Source of the DNA: VFKU01 sp964620045
Lineage (GTDB): Bacteria > Hydrogenedentota > Hydrogenedentia > Hydrogenedentales > GCA-2746185
Length of the DNA stretch: 39,079 nt
Direction: 5' to 3'
Assembly (NCBI GenBank): GCA_964620045.1
Contig: CAZUJL010000031.1
Coordinates: forward strand, 1 to 39,079
Under the pieces are notes generated by a model. That model saw only the letters and a list, made by a program, of their open reading frames with translations, was not told the origin of the DNA and did not search any database. Of this stretch, positions 1 to 7,748 are shown in pieces. A program made the translations under genes and the position numbers. The first letter of the stretch is position 1, and each line of letters starts with the position of its first letter.

Positions 1-488
1 TGACGGACGGCCAGGGCCGCACGGTGGACTTCCGAAACACGGTCATCATCATGACGTCGAACATCGGTTCCGAAATCTTCCAGCAGGGTGGCGGCGAAGA
101 GGCGTCGCGCGAGTACATTTTGGATCGCCTGCGGAAACATTTCCGTCCGGAGTTCCTGAATCGCGTCGATGAAGTGGTCGTGTTCCATCCGCTGAAGAAG
201 GAGCAGATTCGCAGCATCGTGGACATTCAAGTGCAGCGTCTCGGAAAGCGGCTGGGCGACAAGCGCATCACGCTGAAGCTCACCGAAGCGGCACGCGATC
301 TGTTGGCGGAGCTCGGATACGATCCCGTGTATGGTGCGCGTCCGTTAAAGCGCGCCATCAAGCGTCTCGTATTGGATCCGCTCGCAATGGAGATCCTTGG
401 AGGGAAGATTTCAGAGGATTCCGTTGTCTTAGTAGACAGAGATCGGGACGCACTGAACTTCAAACAAGAGGCGGCGAAAGCAGCCTAA
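1..488 (+). CDS. clpB: ATP-dependent chaperone ClpB, C-terminal end (partial)
   Basis: Last ~160 residues of a ClpB/Hsp100 disaggregase; the gene begins before the window and the reading frame is open from the first bases. Visible are the sensor-1 strand of the second AAA+ domain (VIIMTSNIGS), the Arg-finger region (FRPEFLNRVDEVVVF) and the sensor-2 helix (YGARPLKRAIKRLV). These belong to the small C-terminal D2 subdomain that drives hexamer contacts. ClpB threads aggregated proteins through its pore together with DnaK in the cytoplasm. The gene ends with TAA and is followed by a strong hairpin terminator at 602-643. ClpA/ClpC are less likely because the tail is short and the GARPLKRAI block with DPLA is typical of ClpB. 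Assignment to the ClpB/ClpC class is very secure; to ClpB itself, strong. Confidence 0.92.
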   Translation, partial: TDGQGRTVDFRNTVIIMTSNIGSEIFQQGGGEEASREYILDRLRKHFRPEFLNRVDEVVVFHPLKKEQIRSIVDIQVQRLGKRLGDKRITLKLTEAARDLLAELGYDPVYGARPLKRAIKRLVLDPLAMEILGGKISEDSVVLVDRDRDALNFKQEAAKAA

Positions 489-601
489 GTGCGGACAGGA
501 AAGATGCGGCGTGAGTGACCCGATCTCACCGCGCCGCCCCAAAATTTGCTCCTCCCCCTGGACCTGAAGCGTGCGCCCCACGCTCTCCAGTTCCAGCCCA
601 T

Positions 602-643
602 GGGGACCGGGACTGCCCCAAGCCCGGTCCCCGTTTTATTTTT
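602..643 (+). terminator. Rho-independent terminator of clpB
   Basis: Perfect 10-bp stem GGGGACCGGG (602-611) / CCCGGTCCCC (623-632), followed directly by GTTTTATTTTT. It lies 114 bases after the clpB stop and before the convergent gene that ends at 710. Confidence 0.88.
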
Positions 644-651
644 GCCGCGGC

Positions 652-682
652 GAAAAATCAGCGGCCCGATTTCGGGCCGCTG
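652..682 (-). terminator. Rho-independent terminator of the cyclic-nucleotide-binding protein gene
   Basis: On the minus strand an 11-bp stem (CAGCGGCCCGA paired with TCGGGCCGCTG, 659-682) is followed by ATTTTT (658-653). It sits 28 bases past the stop of the minus-strand gene and back to back with the clpB terminator, so the two convergent units are insulated from each other. Confidence 0.85.
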
Positions 683-709
683 ACTCCTTTCCAGCGATGG
701 CGCGCAGAC

Positions 710-1192
710 TCACTCGTGGCGCACAGGTGTGCGTGTGCGTTCGATGCGCGAAAGCTTGCTCTCCATCGCGGCGATATGCGAGTTCGTGTCCGCGAGGTAC
801 CCGCTCAGGAGATGGATCACGTTCAGTAATAGGCGCACGGCGGAGGTCTGCTTCAGCACCTCGGCGAGCTGCGCTTCGGAAAGTGTGAAGAGAAGCACAT
901 CCGTACCGGCGACGGCGGTGGCGGTGTGTGGACGATGGTCGATCGTGGACATCGTGCCGAAGGCATCGCCCACGTTGCACTGCGCAATCGGGAAGTCGCC
1001 GGCGAGAATATCGACGACGCCGCTGAACACGATGTAGAGCATGTTGCCGCGGGTGCCGCGCTCGAAGATGATCTTGTTCTGCGCGAAGTTGCGCATTTGC
1101 CCGCGGTTGAGGATGTCGGCGACTTCCTCGGCCTTCAATCCCCGGAAGAGCGGAATGCGTTCGGCATACTGTCCGTAATTGACCTGACCCAT
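710..1192 (-). CDS. Cyclic nucleotide-binding domain protein (CRP-type sensor without DNA-binding domain)
   Basis: 160 residues. Residues ~14-125 form one cNMP-binding beta-roll of the CRP/PKA type: the opening helix LFRGLKAEEVADIL, the strand block IIFERGTRGNMLYIVFSGVVDIL, and the turn preceding the phosphate-binding cassette (GDAFGTMSTIDHRPHTATAVA). The cassette lacks the canonical Arg-Ser/Thr-Ala pair (here PHTATAVA), so cyclic-nucleotide binding is uncertain. The tail (~125-160) is a single predicted helix with no helix-turn-helix, so it is not a CRP-like transcription factor; it may act by protein contact. The start is fixed by AGGAGGT 6 bases before the ATG. It stands alone, convergent with clpB. 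The domain family is clear, the role unknown. Confidence 0.85.
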   Translation of the reverse strand: MGQVNYGQYAERIPLFRGLKAEEVADILNRGQMRNFAQNKIIFERGTRGNMLYIVFSGVVDILAGDFPIAQCNVGDAFGTMSTIDHRPHTATAVAGTDVLLFTLSEAQLAEVLKQTSAVRLLLNVIHLLSGYLADTNSHIAAMESKLSRIERTRTPVRHE

Positions 1193-1365
1193 GCTGCACC
1201 TCCTGCATTGCGGCGGCCGTGCTGGTGCGGCCGCGCGTTACGGTGAGTGCCTGATTGGAGCCGTTCAAATGAACAAGTTGCGCGGAAAAAAGTATGGCAG
1301 TGGACGCGCGATCTGGCAAGGGAATTCGTGAAAAGAGAACAGTGCCCAAACTGCGCGAAGTGCTC

Positions 1366-2613
1366 TCAGCGGAAGTCGTTCATCCACTCGCCGGCCTGCA
1401 AGAGGCCAATAGTGCGACCGTCGTAAAGTGTCGCGGTGACATCAATGTCAGCATTACTGATCATCATGTCCGTATGGACCACGGATTCGTTGCAGCCGGC
1501 CGCGAGCGCGCCCGGCGTGTCGAGTTCCGTGCCGCCCTCGATGCAGAACTTATACGCCTGGCCGATCGCGATGTGACAGGCTGCGTTTTCGTCGAAGAGG
1601 ATTTCCTGAAACACCTTGCCGGTTTTGTACACCGGTGAATCGACGCCGACCAGGGCAACCTCGCCGAGACGGTTCGCGCCGGCATCGCTGGCGATGTACT
1701 GCGCGAAGGTATCGGCGCCGCCGGTCGCAACGAAGTCCGCGATGACGCCGTTCTCGAATTTCGCCGACCAGTTCTCAATCAGCTTGCCATTGATCATGAA
1801 GGGCCGCGTCGCGCGCACATGGCCGCGCGTGGTGCGGAAATCGGGTGTCGTGAAGACTTCTTCGGTCGGCAGGTTCGGCTCAAACCACTGGCCGCGCGCG
1901 CTGCGCTCCTGGCCGCCCTTCCAAATCGCGCGATCCGTGAGGCCGACGATGAGGTCCGTGCCGGGCCCGAGGAAACGCAACTCGCGGATTTTCATCTCGG
2001 TAAGCTTCTTCGCACGGCGCTGCAGGCGCTCGTTGTGTTCGCGCCACAGATCGAGGCAGGCGGGCTTGTCGGCGCGGCACATCGCGAGAATGTCCTGCCA
2101 GAGCGCCTCGTTGGCCTTCTCGGGCGTCAGCGCGGGGTACACCTTCTTGCCCCAGAGCGGCGTGGCGGCGGCAACCACACACCAGTGCACCTGCGAGCGG
2201 CCGATGCCGTTGTCGTAGAAGTATTTGATGGCCTTCTGCCGGTGCATGATCACCGTCTGCACGCGCTTCGGGTCCGATGCCGAGAGCACATCGGGGAGTT
2301 CCATGCCGATGATGCGCAGATTCGCCGCCTGTTGGTCGGTGATTTCCTTGAACTTGGCGGAGTAAAACTCCGGCACGAAGGTGAGATCGCCCGGATCGGA
2401 CTTCTCAACGCGGAGCTTGTCGCTGCGCGGATCCTGCAGCGTGATCTCCACGAACTTGGCCCCGCGGTCGTAGCACTTCTCGGCCACGAGCAGCGCGAAG
2501 TCGCGGTGGATGGGCTCGGTGTTGATGTGCACGAACTGCCCGCGCTGGACGTTGAGGCCGTGCGCGGCGATGAGTTCGGCGTAGCGGTGGAAGTCGGTAT
2601 CGAAGGTTGTCAT
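1366..2613 (-). CDS. Aminopeptidase, M29 family (AmpS/PepS/aminopeptidase T type)
   Basis: 415 residues, the usual length of M29 metallo-aminopeptidases, which remove N-terminal residues from peptides in the cytoplasm using two divalent metals. The five known metal ligands can be matched: Glu252 in PTEEVFTTPD, Glu318 in LGEVALVG, His347 in CHIAIGQ, and His380 and Asp382 in VVHTDMMI. They fall within one residue of the positions in the Staphylococcus enzyme as I recall them. The N-terminal domain (YAELIAAHGLNVQRGQFVHI) matches the family's usual opening. The ATG at 2613 has no clear Shine-Dalgarno sequence. It is a free-standing gene between the HtrA terminator and the cNMP-domain gene, with a ~170-base spacer at its 3' end. 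Broad-specificity peptide recycling is the family role; substrate preference cannot be read. Confidence 0.92.
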   Translation of the reverse strand: MTTFDTDFHRYAELIAAHGLNVQRGQFVHINTEPIHRDFALLVAEKCYDRGAKFVEITLQDPRSDKLRVEKSDPGDLTFVPEFYSAKFKEITDQQAANLRIIGMELPDVLSASDPKRVQTVIMHRQKAIKYFYDNGIGRSQVHWCVVAAATPLWGKKVYPALTPEKANEALWQDILAMCRADKPACLDLWREHNERLQRRAKKLTEMKIRELRFLGPGTDLIVGLTDRAIWKGGQERSARGQWFEPNLPTEEVFTTPDFRTTRGHVRATRPFMINGKLIENWSAKFENGVIADFVATGGADTFAQYIASDAGANRLGEVALVGVDSPVYKTGKVFQEILFDENAACHIAIGQAYKFCIEGGTELDTPGALAAGCNESVVHTDMMISNADIDVTATLYDGRTIGLLQAGEWMNDFR

Positions 2614-2661
2614 GCGTGGGATGGTATCAAAACGGGCCGCGCGAGTTGCACGGGGCCGGCC

Positions 2662-2698
2662 AAAAAAAGTTGAGGCGGGCGCTATTCGCGCCCGCCTC
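2662..2698 (-). terminator. Rho-independent terminator of the HtrA gene
   Basis: Minus-strand 11-bp stem GAGGCGGGCGC / GCGCCCGCCTC (2698-2672) with a 5-base loop, then AAC and seven T (2668-2662). It lies 25 bases beyond the stop of the protease gene. Confidence 0.9.
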
Positions 2699-2722
2699 CG
2701 GGAGGGGAGGGTCAGGAGTTAT

Positions 2723-4198
2723 TCACTCCTTGTGTAGGGTCAGGTATCGGGTGCCATTGCCGTCGCTGACGCGAAGCAGGACGATGTCGCCGTCTGATTC
2801 AGCGAGGATCTTTCTGAAATCATTAACGCTCGCCACCGCGTGGCGGTTGACTTCCTGAATCAGCATGCCCGACTCAAGGCCCGCGCGATCCGCGGCCGAA
2901 CCCGGCACCACTTCGGAAATCACGACGCCCTTGCGGTCGCCGAGGCTCAACTGCTGCGCGATGTCCGGCGTGAGGTTCTGCAGGCTCAGGCCAAGCTGTT
3001 CCTGATGCGCGCTGCCGCCGTGCGTCGCCGCGATTTCATCTTCGTCGCGCTTGCCGACGGTGACCGACATCGTGTCTTCCTTGCCGTCGCGCAGCACGCG
3101 CGTGTCCACCGCCTGGCCCGGCGCGGTCATCGCGACCATGTAGCGCAGCGAGCTCGCGTCTTTCACCGGCTTACCGCCGTACTCGAGCACAATGTCGTCG
3201 CGCTTGAGGCCGCTCTTGTCCGCGGCGGATTCCGGCTGCACTTCGGCGATCAGCGCACCGTGGTTCGGCTGCGTGCCGAAGTATTCGGCGATGTCGCCCG
3301 TCACGTCCTGAATGCTGACGCCCAGGAAGCCGCGCTCAACCGCCTTACCGCTGATCAGCGTGTCTTTGATGTCCTTGATCGCGTTGATCGGGATGGCAAA
3401 GCCGACGCCGATGTTGCCGCCTGTGCGGCTCAGGATGGCCGTGTTCATGCCGACCACTTCGCCGTCCAGGTTAATGAGCGGCCCGCCCGAGTTGCCGGGG
3501 TTGATGGCCGCGTCCGTCTGAATAAAGTCGGCGTAGTCCGCGATGCCGACGCCGCTGCGGCCCTTCGCGCTGACGATACCCTGCGTGATCGAGTTGCGCT
3601 GGCCGAAGGGGTTACCAATGGCCACGACAATCTCGCCCACGTTGAGCGCGTCGCTGTCGCCGAGCGCCAGGTACGGCAGCTTGCCGTCTTCGATCTTGAT
3701 GACGGCGATATCGGTCGGCTTATCGACGCCGACCAGTTCAGCCTTGAACTCGCGGCCGTCGTTCATCGTCACGGAAATGCGTTCCGCGCCGTCAACGACG
3801 TGGCCGTTGGTCAGCACGTAGCCGTCGGGCGAAATGATGAAGCCCGAACCCTGACCGCGCTGGAATTGCGGCGGCATGGGGCGGTTCGGTTGGCCAGGAC
3901 GGCCGGGTTGTTCAAAGAAACGGAAGAACGGACCGAAGGGCGAGCCCTCGCCAAGGTCAGGCATGTTGACATTGCGCGGCGTGACCTTCGATTCGACTTC
4001 AATAAACACCACTGCGGGCGACGCTGTATCGGCGATATGCACGAAGGCATCGCTCATGTCACGCAGAGTTGCGACGCTCTGCGCGTGATCTTGTGCGTGG
4101 ATACTGGCCGTCTGCGCGCCAAAGAAAAGCGCACTGCCAAAGCCAAACGCAACCGCGACGGCGGCAGCAGGCCTCAGAAACGAACGGTTCCTACTCAT
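2723..4198 (-). CDS. Periplasmic serine protease Do (DegP/HtrA family)
   Basis: 491 residues. A signal peptide (Arg-rich start, hydrophobic 10-30, likely cut near SIHA-QD at ~36) sends it to the periplasm, where Do proteases degrade or hold misfolded envelope proteins. The trypsin-like domain has the full catalytic triad: His133 (LTNGHVVDG), Asp163 (KPTDIAVIKI) and Ser237 (NPGNSGGPL). Two PDZ domains follow (~275-370, beginning after GFAIPINAIKDI, and ~395-490, with the carboxylate-binding block near ERGFLGVSIQDV in the first). Residues 78-115 carry a Gly/Pro/Phe-rich linker like the LA loop. The start ATG has AAGGGG 8-9 bases upstream. A 7-bp inverted repeat lies in the leader (4221-4240). 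DegP, DegQ and DegS-like paralogues cannot be separated by eye, but two PDZ domains exclude DegS. Confidence 0.95.
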   Translation of the reverse strand: MSRNRSFLRPAAAVAVAFGFGSALFFGAQTASIHAQDHAQSVATLRDMSDAFVHIADTASPAVVFIEVESKVTPRNVNMPDLGEGSPFGPFFRFFEQPGRPGQPNRPMPPQFQRGQGSGFIISPDGYVLTNGHVVDGAERISVTMNDGREFKAELVGVDKPTDIAVIKIEDGKLPYLALGDSDALNVGEIVVAIGNPFGQRNSITQGIVSAKGRSGVGIADYADFIQTDAAINPGNSGGPLINLDGEVVGMNTAILSRTGGNIGVGFAIPINAIKDIKDTLISGKAVERGFLGVSIQDVTGDIAEYFGTQPNHGALIAEVQPESAADKSGLKRDDIVLEYGGKPVKDASSLRYMVAMTAPGQAVDTRVLRDGKEDTMSVTVGKRDEDEIAATHGGSAHQEQLGLSLQNLTPDIAQQLSLGDRKGVVISEVVPGSAADRAGLESGMLIQEVNRHAVASVNDFRKILAESDGDIVLLRVSDGNGTRYLTLHKE

Positions 4199-4220
4199 GG
4201 CTACATCCCCTTTGCTTTCT

Positions 4221-4240
4221 CGGCGAATTCAGTTTCGCCG
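4221..4240. promoter_or_regulatory. Inverted repeat in the HtrA leader
   Basis: CGGCGAA (4221-4227) and TTCGCCG (4234-4240) form a perfect 7-bp inverted repeat with a 6-base centre, 23-42 bases before the HtrA start codon and just upstream of its ribosome-binding site. An AT-rich TATATA lies immediately beyond (4243-4248). It could be a leader hairpin or an operator; no regulator is identifiable. Confidence 0.35.
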
Positions 4241-4415
4241 TGTATATAGACCCTGCTCGGGCCGGTGTTATTTACCGCCAGGGAAGAGCAACGGGCATGC
4301 CGTTCCTAAGTGCTTGATTTACAAGCACGAACGGTTTTGGGCATGTCTGAAATGAGGCGAAACGGACCAGTAGCACCCGAGATCCGCGATCGGTTGGGGG
4401 CGACTAAAACGAAAC

Positions 4416-5774
4416 TTATTCTTCGGGAATAACCGCGCCTTCCGGTGGCTCGCCGAAACGGATGCGCGCATCTTGGCGCCACTCGCCGGGGTGTGTGGCG
4501 ATGGAGGCGGCGGCGAGCGCGAAGGCGAGGATCGGTATCACGACCGCGAAGTAGATCGGCGCGATGAAACGGAGTGGCGGCGGCGCGAGGTTGCCGGGTT
4601 GAGTCGGACGCACCGGGAACGCGAACCAAACCCAGAGCGTGACGATGATCGCCATGATCAGGAAACCAGTGTGCACCGCGAGGCCGGTCGACTCCCACTG
4701 CGGCACGGATTTTTTAAAATCGGAGAGAATCAGCGCGAAGGCCGTGATACCGGTGAAGAGGAGCTTCGCGGCGAAGTCGGTGGCGATGAGTTTTCCGCTG
4801 CGCGCGCGAAGGGCATAAGCCACCGCGATGATGAGCCCGAGCGCGACGAACTCGCGGATGCGCATCTGCACGAGTGTGTCGAGCCAGCCGCCGGGACGCG
4901 TGAAGACGACGTTTTCGCGTTCGGTATCGGCGTAGGTGCCGAGCATGTTGTTGAAAATGAGCACGGGCACGAGCCACGCCGTGCCGATCACGCCGAGGAC
5001 CGTGAGCCGATACGGCGGCGCGGCGGGATCGGGTTTGCTCTGCGACTCGCGCGAGAAGGCCCAGCCGATCCCGGCGCCGAGGACGAAGCCGAAGGATTGC
5101 TCCATGACTTTCCACCAGTCGTACTCCGGCCCCGCGAAACTGCCGATGACCTGGAATGACTCGCCGATCATGAATCCGGCGGACCCCGCGACGAAACCCC
5201 AGAACACCATGCGCGCAGGGAAAGCGTCGCGCTTGATGCGGCACATCACGAGGATGGCGAGCACGGCGGCGAGCGATTGCGGCCACGCGTCTCCCCGCGG
5301 TGGATTTACGCGCAGACCGATGGTGTCGACGAGGAGCCAGTGCAGCGCCTCGCCTGCGACTCCCGCGCCGAGCACCATCGCGATGATTTGCCACACGGGA
5401 TAGCGGACGGGGCTGGAGGCAAAGCCGAGGCAGCCGGCACCGAACGCGCCCCAGAGTCCGCCGACGAGCCCGAGCATCGCGTAGCCGTACGCCACGTTCG
5501 ACAGGTCGATGCCTTTGGTGTAGCCGATCAGGATGCCGTAGCTCATCGAGCCGCCGAGCGCGAAGCCGAGCGCCCCGGCCATTCCAAAAATGGGCGCCGC
5601 ACGCACCCAACCGGGCCGTCCGCTCGTGATCGCGATCGCGAGGCCCAGCATGGCGCCCGGCACAGCCGCGCCATCCGAGCCGCCGATTTCGCCGCGAATG
5701 CCCCAGCCGAGGGCGACGGCGATTCCACAAAAGAGCCACGTGAGATTGAGACGGGAAACGGCTGGGTATTCCAT
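4416..5774 (-). CDS. Polytopic inner-membrane protein of unknown function
   Basis: 452 residues, about 11-12 hydrophobic segments and almost no soluble part. I do not recognise the family. The N-terminus (LTWLFCGIAVALGWGIRGEIGGSDGA) and a later stretch (IGESFQVIGSFAGPEYDWW) look conserved: small Gly-rich motifs, GWGIRGEIGG and VPGAMLGLAIAI, suggest tightly packed helices as in a transporter or membrane enzyme. The frame stays open a further 88 codons upstream, but that extension would overlap the leader and start of the divergent gene at 5899 and is low in hydrophobicity. The ATG at 5774 places a membrane helix right after the start and is preferred, though its Shine-Dalgarno is weak. The C-terminus ends with a short Pro/Glu-rich tail. 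Confidence is high that it is a membrane protein, low on role. Confidence 0.8.
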   Translation of the reverse strand: MEYPAVSRLNLTWLFCGIAVALGWGIRGEIGGSDGAAVPGAMLGLAIAITSGRPGWVRAAPIFGMAGALGFALGGSMSYGILIGYTKGIDLSNVAYGYAMLGLVGGLWGAFGAGCLGFASSPVRYPVWQIIAMVLGAGVAGEALHWLLVDTIGLRVNPPRGDAWPQSLAAVLAILVMCRIKRDAFPARMVFWGFVAGSAGFMIGESFQVIGSFAGPEYDWWKVMEQSFGFVLGAGIGWAFSRESQSKPDPAAPPYRLTVLGVIGTAWLVPVLIFNNMLGTYADTERENVVFTRPGGWLDTLVQMRIREFVALGLIIAVAYALRARSGKLIATDFAAKLLFTGITAFALILSDFKKSVPQWESTGLAVHTGFLIMAIIVTLWVWFAFPVRPTQPGNLAPPPLRFIAPIYFAVVIPILAFALAAASIATHPGEWRQDARIRFGEPPEGAVIPEE

Positions 5775-5898
5775 TGACAGAGGATAACAATTCGCGGCGG
5801 GGCAGTGGTATTCCGCGCGAGTCAGAACGTGAGCGGAGAAGGCGGCGTTTAGATGCCGGAGCGCCGCGTCTGATGCGCGGCAGACGGAGGGAGTGGTC

Positions 5899-6597
5899 AT
5901 GCGGATTGGATTTATGGGTATGGCGGTGTTTTTGCTGAGCGTGCTGTGCGTGGGCGCGGCACAGGGGCAAACGGTATTCACGGTGTCGTTGGACGGGGCG
6001 CAAGTGCCCAATGCGAGTTCGTTCACCGGTTCGGGCACGGTGACGCTGAATCAGGCGGAGACGCAGATCACGGTCGCGATTACGCACAACATCCCGAACG
6101 GAAACGTGACCGACGGGCACATCCATCAGGGTGCGCCTGGCGTGAACGGCGGCATCGTGTTGCCGTTCCCCGGACAGGGCGCGAATCCTATTAACGAAGT
6201 CATCAACGTCACCGCGCCGCAGGTCACGCAACTCAAGGCCGGCAATTACTACGTGAACATCCACACCTTCGCGTTTCCAAGCGGCGAAATTCGCGGGCAG
6301 GTGCTTCCGCCGAACGACACCGACGGCGATGGGTTGGTCGATTCCGTCGAGACGGACACGGGCACCTATGTGAGCACGCTGAACACGGGCACGGACCCGA
6401 ACGACTTTGACTCGGACGATGACGGCTACGGCGACGGCATCGAAGTTTCGCTGGGCAACGATCCGAACGACAACGGCGACTTCCCCGTCGGTTTGCCGGT
6501 GCGCACCGAGTGGGTGCTGGTCGGCGTCGCGGGCGCGATGGCGGCGGGTATCGCGGTCGTTGCGTGGCGCGTGCGCCGGAAGAACACGATGGCCTGA
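5899..6597 (+). CDS. Exported CHRD-domain protein with Ca-binding repeats and an IPTL-CTERM-like sorting tail
   Basis: 232 residues. Signal peptide 1-24 (cut near AAQG-QT); CHRD (chordin-type) domain ~25-135 with the diagnostic DGHIHQGAPGVNGGIV and NYYVNIHTFAFPSGEIRGQ blocks; then Asp-rich thrombospondin-3/EF-like repeats (NDTDGDGLVDSVE, DFDSDDDGYGDGIEV) that should bind Ca2+. The end is LPVRTEW, a ~20-residue hydrophobic helix, then RVRRKN. This Pro-x3-Glu-Trp, helix, basic-cluster layout matches the spacing of IPTL-CTERM sorting signals (IPTLSEW). That would make it a surface or extracellular protein processed by an exosortase/archaeosortase-like or related system; no such enzyme is in this window. 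The ATG at 5899 is chosen over GTG 5893 because GGAGGGAG ends 6 bases before it. A terminator follows at 6628. Confidence 0.87.
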   Translation: MRIGFMGMAVFLLSVLCVGAAQGQTVFTVSLDGAQVPNASSFTGSGTVTLNQAETQITVAITHNIPNGNVTDGHIHQGAPGVNGGIVLPFPGQGANPINEVINVTAPQVTQLKAGNYYVNIHTFAFPSGEIRGQVLPPNDTDGDGLVDSVETDTGTYVSTLNTGTDPNDFDSDDDGYGDGIEVSLGNDPNDNGDFPVGLPVRTEWVLVGVAGAMAAGIAVVAWRVRRKNTMA

Positions 6598-6627
6598 GCA
6601 CTAAAGACCACAGTTTGTAGACTGCAG

Positions 6628-6671
6628 ACGCCGAAAGACGGGCATGACTCGATCTTTCGGCGTTTTTATTT
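6628..6671 (+). terminator. Rho-independent terminator of the CHRD protein gene
   Basis: Perfect 11-bp stem ACGCCGAAAGA (6628-6638) / TCTTTCGGCGT (6653-6663) with a 14-base loop, then TTTTATTTT. Confidence 0.85.
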
Positions 6672-6691
6672 TCATAGGGTGATAACCAAAC

Positions 6692-6706
6692 GTCACATCC
6701 TGTGAC
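6692..6706. promoter_or_regulatory. Short palindrome upstream of the beta-helix gene
   Basis: GTCACA-TCC-TGTGAC is a perfect 6-bp inverted repeat about 85 bases before the beta-helix start. It contains CRP-type half-sites but in the reverse arrangement (TCACA first) and with only 3 bases between them, so it is not a CRP site as such. Possible operator. Confidence 0.3.
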
Positions 6707-6790
6707 TTCTACTTTACGAAAGTACTAGCCATATTGCCTGAGGTGCGTTATTGTTCCGCGCTGACTGCGGGCCAACCTACGGAGAGAGCA

Positions 6791-7675
6791 ATGAGATTGA
6801 TCTCGGTTCTTGTACTGTCGATGGTAGCGTTCACAAGCGTGGCGCATGCGCAACTCGTTTTCCCGGATGCGTCGATTCAGTCGACTGCTGCGCCGGAATG
6901 GGAGCACACCGTGTTTCTGCCGGCAAGCGGAACACCGACGGAGAACGGAACAGAGTTGCGCGCCGCGATTGCGGCGGTTTCGGTGCCGACGCTAATTCAG
7001 TTGGAACCAGGCAGCTACGACATCGGCGCGACGCCGCTAAACATTACGACCAGTCTGTTAATAAGAGGTGTCGGACGTTTTTCGGTGATTACCGGTTCCG
7101 GTACCCGAACAATGACATCGACGATTTCAGGTGACGTGCAGTTGGAGGACATCAACGTTCTCAATACGACGAATGGCGCAACCGCCGTGATCGAGACCAA
7201 CGTGAGTGGATTCTTTCGCGCATTCCGTTCTTATTTCCGGAACACGATGAACGCCGGCACAGGGGTGGTGGTCTCCGGCGGCAATGCCATCTACGAACAT
7301 TGTGAAATCGGCGCGACGATTGGCGTGTCTGTCACAGGGGGAAGCCTCCAAACCTTCGACACCTATATCGCCGGATTTGGCTACGGGGTTCAGATGTCGG
7401 GCGCCACTGGGGGATCAGTCATTCTAAAGCGGACGACGGTTGAGTCTTTTGGAACGGCACTGGAGCGGCAGGCTGGTGCAACGTGGGGATTGCAGGTGTA
7501 CGATTCTTCCCTGGGTGGGCAAATGGCTTCACTGACTCTGAACAATATAGCCAGTGCTACGATTGCCGGCACCACGCTCATCGGCACTCGCTCGGGCGTC
7601 GGGAGCGTCCGGTTTTTCAATTGCTACACCGGTGTGGACCCAATAATTGACTCGGGCACCCCTGTTGCTCCGTAA
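6791..7675 (+). CDS. Secreted right-handed beta-helix protein
   Basis: 294 residues. A signal peptide (MRLISVLVLSMVAFTSVAHA, cut before QLVFPD) precedes a repetitive beta-strand protein of the pectate-lyase-like parallel beta-helix type. The rungs show in alternating hydrophobic strands such as SLLIRGVGRFSVITGSG, TSTISGDVQLEDINVLNTTNG, IYEHCEIGATIGVSVTGG and GSVILKRTTVESFG. The mature N-terminus carries LVFPDASIQSTAA, close to the I-x-FPDGT-x-QTTA motif seen at the head of many bacterial surface and phage tail-fibre proteins. No catalytic residues of a known lyase could be assigned, so binding or structural roles are as likely as enzymatic ones. The ATG at 6791 has GGAGAGAG 3-10 bases upstream and opens the signal peptide; an earlier in-frame ATG at 6734 would add 19 polar residues and spoil it. 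Confidence 0.78.
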   Translation: MRLISVLVLSMVAFTSVAHAQLVFPDASIQSTAAPEWEHTVFLPASGTPTENGTELRAAIAAVSVPTLIQLEPGSYDIGATPLNITTSLLIRGVGRFSVITGSGTRTMTSTISGDVQLEDINVLNTTNGATAVIETNVSGFFRAFRSYFRNTMNAGTGVVVSGGNAIYEHCEIGATIGVSVTGGSLQTFDTYIAGFGYGVQMSGATGGSVILKRTTVESFGTALERQAGATWGLQVYDSSLGGQMASLTLNNIASATIAGTTLIGTRSGVGSVRFFNCYTGVDPIIDSGTPVAP

Positions 7676-7748
7676 GCCGATCGGTGTGAGGTAGCGTCAG
7701 AAGGTCGCGCTTTGGTAAGTTCCCCGCATAAGCACGAAGGGGAATCGT

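Noticed and set aside
2840..4249. A 469-codon plus-strand frame antisense to the HtrA gene
   Set aside because: Composition is Arg/Ala/Val/His-rich without domains, and the minus strand has the full catalytic triad and PDZ domains.
4714..6264. A 516-codon minus-strand frame overlapping the membrane protein and CHRD genes
   Set aside because: Extremely Arg-rich, in a different frame from the hydrophobic protein, and antisense to a gene with signal peptide, ribosome site and terminator.
6692..6706. CRP binding site
   Set aside because: CRP sites read TGTGA-6-TCACA; here the halves are in reverse order with a 3-base centre.
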